Shown: positions 21,504 to 26,783 of the stretch, piece by piece
How the letters are laid out: the number at the start of each line of letters is the position of its first letter
How positions within the stretch are numbered: position 1 is the first letter of the stretch
Origin: JBFWVJ01 sp050246795
GTDB lineage: Bacteria > Patescibacteriota > Gracilibacteria > JAUYGZ01
NCBI GenBank assembly: GCA_050246795.1
Contig: JBFWVJ010000012.1
Location: forward strand, 1 to 29,559
Length of the DNA stretch: 29,559 nt
Direction: 5' to 3'
The notes under the pieces: model-generated
The model's input: only the letters and a program-made list of their open reading frames with translations
Told to the model about the DNA's origin: nothing
The model's database searches: none
Translations under genes and position numbers: made by a program

Positions 21504-22751
21504 TTATGCGACCGGATTGTCCGCCATCAGCGGGTCCGGTTCTGGCGTCTGAGAAGGCATAAACTCTGGGACATCTTTCACGATGCCCATTTTAGCGACG
21601 ACCGCTGCCACGAGATACACGAGTGGCACCGTGAGGAGATAACCCAGCTTTCCCTGCGCTGCAAGATCAGCGGTGATCTTGCCCTTTGACTGGGCCATGG
21701 ACACGAAGACGATCGCCACGGTGCCGTTGGTGGCGGCGAAAAGACCCAAGGAACAGATCTGACTCAATGGGGCATGAGCATAGACCCCATTGCTGGTCTT
21801 CCGTTCCCAAAGTCTTCCCAGCCATGCGCCGGCGGAGATGCCAATGAACTTACCACCTGCACCACCGATCATCGCGCCCAGTGTCACCAATCCCCAAATT
21901 TTTGGATCCAGGGTGTTGATGGCGCCGTTCACAAGACCGAAAGCAAACAGGATGAGAGGGATGAACTGTTTGAGCCCATGCCCCAAATCATGCTTCACCG
22001 ATTCTGGAGCGAAGATGAACACGAGACAGCCTCCCAAGACCCACTCGATACCGGCGAGCCAAAGGATGTAGGTATTGAGCGCTCCGAAAAGCACCCACAA
22101 GAGGATGGATCGGACTTGAATAATCAGATCGATCTTCTCTCGTTTTCCTCCATCATTGAGCTCGTAATACAACGTCACCACTCCCCGCTCTCCGAAAAGA
22201 TAGGAGAAGGCGAGGATGAGCAGCGCAGCGATGACCCAACCGTGGGCCATATTGTTGGCATAGATCCCAGCGAGGACCATCACGCCCCCGAGGTCGTCAC
22301 CGACCGCGAGGATCATGAGAGAACTCACCAGGAGCGTGAAGGCCAGTTTGTCCGCGCCGCGGAGCAAATTGCTGGCGCCGATGCTGAACGCGACGTCGGT
22401 CGCGCATGCGCCAGCTGCCAGGTAAGGGTTGCCCGTCAACAGGTAGGCGAACAGTGGTGGTACAACCATGCCCCCCACCGTCGCCAACCCCACGAATTTC
22501 CCCGCTTTCAAGACGCTCGAAAGTGAAATCTCGAGCCCCAGGTAGGCGAAGAAAAACCACAAGGCGATATCGTTCGCCACGAAGTGGACGGCCTTGTGGT
22601 GCAGTACGTGATGGGCATGGAGCCCAGTGTTTTCTCCGACAGTGAAGGCCAGTGCACCTAGCACTAGGCCCATCACAATCAATGGAAAACGGTCGTCGAG
22701 TCGACCCACGCGCTTCAAAAAACGGTCGTTGTTTTCTTCCGATGACGTCAT
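21504..22751 (-). CDS. nhaA: Na+/H+ antiporter, NhaA family
   Basis: This is an inner-membrane antiporter that expels Na+ (or Li+) in exchange for protons, important for salt and alkaline pH tolerance. The 415-residue product is highly hydrophobic. It shows the family core FFFAYLGLEIS, GGMVVPPL, ACATDVAFSIG (Asp119) and the paired aspartates in AVGDDLGG (Asp152, Asp153) that form the ion site in NhaA. A hydrophilic loop (GKREKID) separates the halves, and the tail is acidic and Pro-rich. The ATG at 22751 is preceded by gggag six bases upstream. The gene has its own promoter and a structured leader and is not in an operon with nhaB. By eye it is richer in G+C than the surface genes, suggesting acquisition. 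The sequence is divergent from the E. coli protein, but the family is clear. Confidence 0.9.
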   Translation of the reverse strand: MTSSEENNDRFLKRVGRLDDRFPLIVMGLVLGALAFTVGENTGLHAHHVLHHKAVHFVANDIALWFFFAYLGLEISLSSVLKAGKFVGLATVGGMVVPPLFAYLLTGNPYLAAGACATDVAFSIGASNLLRGADKLAFTLLVSSLMILAVGDDLGGVMVLAGIYANNMAHGWVIAALLILAFSYLFGERGVVTLYYELNDGGKREKIDLIIQVRSILLWVLFGALNTYILWLAGIEWVLGGCLVFIFAPESVKHDLGHGLKQFIPLILFAFGLVNGAINTLDPKIWGLVTLGAMIGGAGGKFIGISAGAWLGRLWERKTSNGVYAHAPLSQICSLGLFAATNGTVAIVFVSMAQSKGKITADLAAQGKLGYLLTVPLVYLVAAVVAKMGIVKDVPEFMPSQTPEPDPLMADNPVA

Positions 22752-22897
22752 CGGCCACTCCCGTGGCTTCCTGCCACTTTAAAGAAAAACAGTACTCTTT
22801 AAGAGGTGACCACCACCTCTTTTTTTCAGTCCTGATTGTCAAGGTTCTTCACCGTGCCGAAGCACGACAAAAAGCGTGCTATAGAGGATTTCTATAG
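22752..22897 (-). promoter_or_regulatory. Structured leader RNA of nhaA (riboswitch candidate)
   Basis: In transcript order the leader has hairpin 1 (gctataga/tctatagc), the text acgctttt, hairpin 2 (cgtgc ttcg gcacg), the text gaagaaccttgacaatcagg plus ac, hairpin 3 (agaggtg/cacctct), and then three segments gtggc (22777-22773), gccac (22767-22763) and gtggc (22758-22754). The middle segment can pair with either neighbour, and pairing with the last places the gggag ribosome binding site in the loop. The nhaB leader shares acgctttt, a second hairpin and ttgacaatcaggac in the same order. Li+ and Na+ riboswitches upstream of antiporter genes are known (nhaA-I/II and DUF1646 motifs), but I could not match their consensus from memory. 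Confidence 0.5.
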
Positions 22898-22903
22898 CGC
22901 CGC

Positions 22904-22931
22904 ATTTTAGCATGAAAGACAAAAACGTCAA
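22904..22931 (-). promoter_or_regulatory. Promoter of nhaA
   Basis: On the minus strand TTGACG (22931-22926), a 16-bp spacer and TAAAAT (22909-22904). Transcription would start near 22897 and produce a leader of about 145 nt. Upstream, tgaacac/gtgttca (about 22941-22959) forms a hairpin. Confidence 0.65.
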
Positions 22932-22979
22932 TTATCCGCTTGAACACTCTTTGTGTTCATTATGCCCCTTACCCCCTTT

Positions 22980-23025
22980 CACAGATTCGAATTTTCAAAT
23001 CCATGAAGGGAGGACAATCAGGACG
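22980..23025 (-). repeat. 3' element downstream of nhaB (shared with nhaA)
   Basis: This is a near-identical copy of the element at 21424-21471, with gtcctgattgtcctcccttc then atggatttgaaaattcgaat. The first 13 nt (cgtcctgattgtc) are exactly complementary to the nhaB leader at 24779-24791. Between 23026 and 23106 I see no gene. Confidence 0.75.
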
Positions 23026-23106
23026 CTGTTTTCGATGGGCCGACTGCCTCCCCACCCCGCTTGCGCAGGGTTCACCGACTCTTTCCCCGTCTGGAATCTG
23101 GGAGTC

Positions 23107-24615
23107 TTACCCGAGAAAGAGTGCGACCCCCAGCACACCGGCCACCGTGCAGGTGATGGTATATGGGATCGCCAGCTTCATCATGCGGCCGTAGGACAGC
23201 TGGATCACCCCTGCCAGACTCGAAGTCAGTAGGAAGAGAAACGCAGCCTGTCCGTTTGGCGTGGCGATGGACGGGACATTCGTCCCCGTGTTGATGGCCA
23301 CCGCGATGAGCTCGAACTGCTCCCGATTGATCTGACCCGAGTCGAACGCGGCCTTGGTCTCGTTCATGTAGACCGTGGCCACGAAGACGTTATCGGAGAT
23401 GGCCGAGAGCAGACCGTTGGCCCCGAAGAATGCCAGGAGCTGAGACTTGCCCTCCAGCGCCAGCACCCAATGGGTCACCGGATCGAAGAGCTTGTTCTCG
23501 GCAATGACTGCAACTACCACGAAGAACACAACCAGGAGCGCGCAGAAGGGCAGAGACTCCTTGAAGCTCTCCCCGATCTGATGCTCGGAAGTGATCCCCG
23601 TGCAGGCCGTCAGCACCACGATCACCGTGAGGCCGATGAGACCGACCTCAGCGACGTGCAGAGCCAGAGCGACGATGATGAACACCCCCGCCAGAGCCTG
23701 CCAGGCCATCTGCGCCTGCACCTTCATCGAGATCGGCTTGTCTGCCTCCTTGGCGAGGACCTCGCGCACCATGTCTGGCATGGTGACCCCATGCCCCATG
23801 ATCTTCCAGCGCTCGACGGCAACACAGGTCAGAAACCCGGTCGCCACCACAGGAAGGGTAACAGGCAGCATACGGACGAAGAACTCGCCGAAGTGCCAGC
23901 CCATTTTGTGGCCGATGAGGAGGTTCTGAGGCTCCCCGACCAGAGTACAGACACCACCCAGCATAGTGCCGACAGCACCGTGCATGAGCAGAGAACAGAG
24001 GAAACCACGCCACTGCTCCAACACCGCCCGCTCGAGCTCGGCGTTCTGGTTGTGCGCCGAGTCCCAGCGGTGGTAGGTCTGGTAGAACCCGAAGGCGACG
24101 GTAATCATCACCGCCGTGACCGTCAGGGCGTCCAGAAAGGCCGAAAGGAAGGCCCCCATGAAGCAGAAGACCAGCGAGAGCAAGGTCTTCGACTTGATGC
24201 CCAGGAGCACCTTGGTGAAGAGCCACTGCAGCAGGTCCTTCATAAAGTGAATTCCAGCGACCATGAACATAAGGAGGAGCAAGACAGGGAAGTTTTGCTC
24301 GACCTCATGGTAGACGTGATGCGGGTTCGTCATCCCCAACATCACTGCCTGGACGGCCAGAAGCCCACCCGCGGGCAGCGGATAGCACTTCAAGGCCATG
24401 GCCAGGGTAAAGATGAACTCTCCCAGCAGAAGCCAACCCATGGCGAACTTTCCCAGGCTGACCATGACGATCGGATTCACGATCAGGAACCCGATGATGG
24501 CCAGCTTGTACCACTTCGGAGAGTGGCCCAGGAAGTTGGCCCAGAAGGCGTCTCCCATCGACTTATGGGAGCTGTGACGGCCACTGTGGCCGTGTTCGTG
24601 CGACTGCGCAGTCAA
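23107..24615 (-). CDS. nhaB: Na+/H+ antiporter NhaB
   Basis: This is a second, structurally unrelated Na+/H+ antiporter. The sequence aligns by eye with E. coli NhaB over its whole length: FLGHSPKWYKLAIIGFLIVNP, GEFIFTLAMALKCYPL, LLLLMFMVAGIHFMK, AFLSAFLDALTVTAV, GGVCTLVGEPQNLLIG, LALHVAEVGLIGL, NGLLSAISDNVFVATVYMNE and AVAINTGTNVPSIATPNGQA. I choose the TTG at 24615 because gagaggg lies just upstream; this gives a His-rich N-terminus (SHEHGHSGRHSSH), absent from E. coli NhaB, that might respond to pH. ATG 24558 (MGDAFWANFLG) is a serious alternative and TTG 24666 is unlikely. NhaB is best known from gammaproteobacteria, and the high G+C here fits transfer. It has its own promoter, a long leader and a 3' element. 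Confidence 0.93.
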   Translation of the reverse strand: MTAQSHEHGHSGRHSSHKSMGDAFWANFLGHSPKWYKLAIIGFLIVNPIVMVSLGKFAMGWLLLGEFIFTLAMALKCYPLPAGGLLAVQAVMLGMTNPHHVYHEVEQNFPVLLLLMFMVAGIHFMKDLLQWLFTKVLLGIKSKTLLSLVFCFMGAFLSAFLDALTVTAVMITVAFGFYQTYHRWDSAHNQNAELERAVLEQWRGFLCSLLMHGAVGTMLGGVCTLVGEPQNLLIGHKMGWHFGEFFVRMLPVTLPVVATGFLTCVAVERWKIMGHGVTMPDMVREVLAKEADKPISMKVQAQMAWQALAGVFIIVALALHVAEVGLIGLTVIVVLTACTGITSEHQIGESFKESLPFCALLVVFFVVVAVIAENKLFDPVTHWVLALEGKSQLLAFFGANGLLSAISDNVFVATVYMNETKAAFDSGQINREQFELIAVAINTGTNVPSIATPNGQAAFLFLLTSSLAGVIQLSYGRMMKLAIPYTITCTVAGVLGVALFLG

Positions 24616-24878
24616 GTATCCCTCTCTTGTTGTTCCCCGGAGACCCGGGACGCATGTCCCAGGCAACGCACCAGGGAATGAGAAGATTCAATCATCAAAA
24701 TGGTGGTAGGGACGGGTCATGACCTGTCTCTACCACCATACCTTGCGCCTTCTCATCCCCTGGTATGTATCGAAATTACGTCCTGATTGTCAAAGATCTT
24801 GAGGAGTGGCAAGTTGAGCGTCAATAACCCTCAAACTCGATACTCCGCAAAAGCGTCTTGTAAATCATTGTTTACAAG
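24616..24878 (-). promoter_or_regulatory. Structured leader RNA of nhaB (riboswitch candidate)
   Basis: From the predicted start the leader has hairpin 1 (cttgtaaa/tttacaag, 24878-24857), the text acgctttt, hairpin 2 closed by ggagt/actcc with an inner ttgag/ctcaa, and the text caagatctttgacaatcagg plus ac (ending 24780). A long stem follows, accagggg-atgagaag with cttctcattccctggt (about 24767-24670), which encloses a P4 palindrome. Next to the start codon, gggac/gtccc competes with cccgg/ccggg for the same bases. Motif order matches the nhaA leader, although length and stem sequences differ. The region holds no protein gene. Confidence 0.5.
24701..24738. repeat. Palindromic element P4, copy 3, inside the nhaB leader
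   Basis: tggtggtagggacgggtcat is followed by its near-perfect complement (gacctgtctctaccacca). The arms follow the same gtag-gac/gtc-ctac plan as the purL copy at 1994-2023. It sits at the tip of the long leader stem. Confidence 0.65.
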
Positions 24879-24884
24879 GGGGGC

Positions 24885-24912
24885 ATGATAAAATGAGGCG
24901 GGACCTTGTCAA
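24885..24912 (-). promoter_or_regulatory. Promoter of nhaB
   Basis: On the minus strand TTGACA (24912-24907), a 16-bp spacer and TATCAT (24890-24885). The start near 24878 falls at the base of leader hairpin 1. Between here and the fic stop codon (24913-25000) I see no gene. Confidence 0.7.
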
Positions 24913-25000
24913 TAACCCACTAGGGCAAATTTTGTGTTCAACAATTCAATTTTTCCTCATCAGGACAATACAAATACGTCCGCCGTGCACAAAGTACATT

Positions 25001-26020
25001 TTATGCGACAGCCCCCTTTCCGTGCTTGGCCACGTATTCCTCGACCGCTTTTTTGGTGGTGACCCAGTTTCGACTCTTTTTGTGAGCGTCCAGTCTCCCC
25101 TCTTTGGCGAGCTTGCTCAAGTACTCTTGGGAATAATCGCAGTACTTGGTCGCTTCGGCCAAGGAAATGAACTCATCCTTTTCTTTGGCAGGAGTGAGGG
25201 CGTCCAGGTAGAGATTGATCGAGCGGAGAGCAGCCTGGGCGATGAATTGGATCAAGGCCTTGTAGCGCCCGTTGTCTGCCATGCGGAGGGCTCTATAGTA
25301 TTTCTGACGATCGTTTTTGAGGATGATGACCAAGGGAAATCCAGCCCTCATCAGAAAGAGGTTCATGAGAAGCCTGGTGGTTCTCCCATTCCCGTCCAAG
25401 AAGGGGTGAATATGGACGAATTTGTGGTGGAATACTGCAGCGAATTCGATGATATGGAGCCCTTTATTTACGAGGCGCGGGTCGGCTTCTCCCCTTTTAA
25501 GGGATTGGGGGTTGGCAGGTGGCGCCTCATCCCGGATCCATTTAATGAGCTTCTTCAGCTCTGTACGAACTTCCGCGGGTGAAGGCGGCTTGTGGTTCGA
25601 CCCGGAGATAAAGACATCGGTGGTGCGGTAATCATAATCATCCGCTTCTTCGGATTGCTCGATGACGGCTTGGTGCAGCTCCTTGATCAGCTGCTCACTG
25701 AAATCAATCGCTGTCGGCGATTCGACGAGTTGGTAGAGCTTTTCCAAAGCCCGCTTGTGATCTTTTACTTCCAGGTGCTCCTTGAGGGATTTTCCTTTGA
25801 CGGTAATCCCCTCCTGAAAGACCCAATAGGTTTCGTTGAGGGTGAGGGTGTTGCCCTCGATGCCGTTGGAATTGTAGGTCATTTCGACCTGAAACCGTTC
25901 TTTGAGCTTTTCCAGCAACACCGGGGAAATCGGCCGAAGGGACTTCAATTGCTGGAGCTTTTCATCCAAAATATCTCGAAGCGATGGCTTCAGTCGGTCC
26001 GAACTTTTCAGGGAAATCAT
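25001..26020 (-). CDS. Fic-domain protein with N-terminal inhibitory motif and C-terminal DNA-binding-like domain
   Basis: Fic proteins transfer AMP or related groups to target proteins. The catalytic motif is complete: HIHPFLDGNGRTTR, with His205, Asp209, Asn211, Gly212 and Arg213. The N-terminal helix carries the autoinhibitory motif S-x-x-x-E-G-N (Ser51 to Asn57 in SNGIEGN), so it is a self-inhibited class II Fic. The last 55 residues (FISLAEATKYCDYSQEYLSKLAKEGRL...WVTTKKAVEEYVAKH) look like an excisionase/MerR-type helix-turn-helix, which suggests autoregulation. A P3 palindromic element is inserted at residues about 168-180 (PQSLKRGEADPRL), in a loop before the catalytic core. It lies 23 bp downstream of a small unknown gene, with which it is probably cotranscribed. 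339 residues is a normal length for this type. Confidence 0.92.
   Translation of the reverse strand: MISLKSSDRLKPSLRDILDEKLQQLKSLRPISPVLLEKLKERFQVEMTYNSNGIEGNTLTLNETYWVFQEGITVKGKSLKEHLEVKDHKRALEKLYQLVESPTAIDFSEQLIKELHQAVIEQSEEADDYDYRTTDVFISGSNHKPPSPAEVRTELKKLIKWIRDEAPPANPQSLKRGEADPRLVNKGLHIIEFAAVFHHKFVHIHPFLDGNGRTTRLLMNLFLMRAGFPLVIILKNDRQKYYRALRMADNGRYKALIQFIAQAALRSINLYLDALTPAKEKDEFISLAEATKYCDYSQEYLSKLAKEGRLDAHKKSRNWVTTKKAVEEYVAKHGKGAVA
25484..25519 (+). repeat. Palindromic element P3, copy 4, in frame within fic
   Basis: ggcttctccccttttaaggg followed by attgggggttggcagg matches the other three P3 copies in order and orientation. The host gene reads the minus strand and translates it as NPQSLKRGEADP. 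Confidence 0.65.
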
Positions 26021-26043
26021 AGGGTTGGATAACTTCCCTTTTA

Positions 26044-26457
26044 TTATATCCGACCTTTACTCAAAACTCCAGTGATTTTTTGCCGCGCAAGGAATCCTTG
26101 GAGAATATCATTGAAGTCACCCCGTTCGATCATCTGGGGCAATTCTGTAAATATCCTCTTCGCCTCTTCGTATGCCTCAGCATCTTGATCACAGCCCCGA
26201 TGCCTGCCATCGGGGTTGCTGCCAATGAGTATGTGGTACCAAGCAGAGTTGGTGATTTCCGCGTAGCGGCTCTGCAGCTCGGCCAAAACCTGCCAGGTGA
26301 TCGAGAAAATGGCAGTTTCTACGTTCATGACCCCCTTTTCCCTCACTGCATTTTCTGCCTGTTTGAGCATCTCCTGGAGGGGCTGAGCATCGAAGACCGG
26401 CTGAACCGGCTCTGTCATTTGGATTTCTGGGGTATTGATCGCACTGAGAGTTTTCAT
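26044..26457 (-). CDS. Hypothetical protein upstream of fic
   Basis: The 137-residue product starts MKTLSAINTPEIQMTEPVQP. I recognise no domain. The first 25 residues are Pro/Gln/Glu-rich and probably flexible; the rest is helical (EMLKQAENAVREKGVMNVETAIFSITWQVLAELQSRYAEI), followed by WYHILIGSNPDGRHRGCDQDAEAYEEAKRIF. It has no membrane segment or signal. It is the first gene of a two-gene unit with fic, preceded by a good promoter and an aagg ribosome binding site close to the ATG. Position suggests a partner or antitoxin-like regulator of Fic, but it is larger than and unlike the known FicA-type antitoxins, so this is only a guess from context. Confidence 0.6.
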   Translation of the reverse strand: MKTLSAINTPEIQMTEPVQPVFDAQPLQEMLKQAENAVREKGVMNVETAIFSITWQVLAELQSRYAEITNSAWYHILIGSNPDGRHRGCDQDAEAYEEAKRIFTELPQMIERGDFNDILQGFLARQKITGVLSKGRI

Positions 26458-26477
26458 AGCCTTTTTTATGAGGCCGC

Positions 26478-26505
26478 ATTATACAAGACTTTTCAGAACA
26501 TTCAA
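26478..26505 (-). promoter_or_regulatory. Promoter of the small gene and fic
   Basis: On the minus strand TTGAAT (26505-26500), a 16-bp spacer and a perfect TATAAT (26483-26478). The expected start leaves about 14 nt of leader before the ATG at 26457. Confidence 0.7.
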
Positions 26506-26519
26506 GGCTTTAAAACTTT

Positions 26520-26547
26520 TAAAAAAATCCCTCGAACAGAGAGAGAT
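26520..26547 (-). terminator. Intrinsic terminator after tRNA-Gly
   Basis: On the minus strand atctctc (26547-26541) pairs with gagggat (26533-26527) with one G-T pair, followed by a run of T. It begins three bases after the tRNA CCA end. Confidence 0.7.
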
Positions 26548-26549
26548 CA

Positions 26550-26624
26550 TGGAGCAGGTAACGGGAATCGAACCCGTATCTCGGCCTTGGCAAGGCCGCG
26601 TAAAAGCCATTATACTATACCTGC
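26550..26624 (-). tRNA. tRNA-Gly (GCC)
   Basis: The acceptor stem gcaggta pairs with tacctgc, followed by discriminator T and an encoded CCA. The anticodon arm ggcc-ttgccaa-ggcc has anticodon GCC. The T arm is acggg-ttcgatt-cccgt. The length is 75 nt including CCA. It has a likely promoter at 26648-26676 and its own terminator. Confidence 0.96.
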
Positions 26625-26647
26625 AAAAAGGACTTTTGAGCCATAAG

Positions 26648-26676
26648 ACTGTATTCAAAACGCCTCCGAAAGTCAA
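26648..26676 (-). promoter_or_regulatory. Probable promoter of tRNA-Gly
   Basis: On the minus strand TTGACT (26676-26671), a 17-bp spacer and TACAGT (26653-26648), about 24 bp upstream of the tRNA 5' end. Confidence 0.45.
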
Positions 26677-26723
26677 TCTCTAGAGCACCTTGCTTGAGAG
26701 CACGGTGGCGACTCTGTGATACC

Positions 26724-26759
26724 AAAAGATCGATGACAAAGCTTTCTTCATCATCGATC
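26724..26759 (-). terminator. Possible terminator after the SdrB/SLH gene
   Basis: On the minus strand gatcgatga (26759-26751) pairs with tcatcgatc (26736-26728), followed by tttt. The stem is strong but the T-run is short. It lies 25 bp after the stop codon. Confidence 0.45.
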
Positions 26760-26783
26760 CCTCTGGTTTGTGGACCGTTGAAA

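Noticed and set aside
21774..22526. 250-residue open frame opposite nhaA
   Set aside because: Antisense shadow of nhaA with biased composition and no recognisable domain.
22826..22846. TTGACA within the conserved nhaA leader motif as a second -35 box
   Set aside because: No -10 box lies 16-18 bp downstream, and the motif is conserved well beyond the hexamer in both leaders.
21424..23025. Integron attC sites at the nhaA and nhaB 3' elements
   Set aside because: The imperfect hairpins lack the attC core sites (GTTRRRY and RYYYAAC), and no integrase is present.
23470..24681. 403-residue open frame on the plus strand opposite nhaB
   Set aside because: It is the antisense of a GC-rich gene with strong NhaB homology; its His/Asp/Glu/Arg-rich composition is typical of such shadow frames.
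24930..24975. Hammerhead ribozyme-like text (ctgatgag followed by gaaa) on the minus strand
   Set aside because: There is no stem II between the two core blocks and no flanking stems, so it cannot fold as a hammerhead. A similar ctgatga...gaaa near 9254-9268 fails for the same reason.
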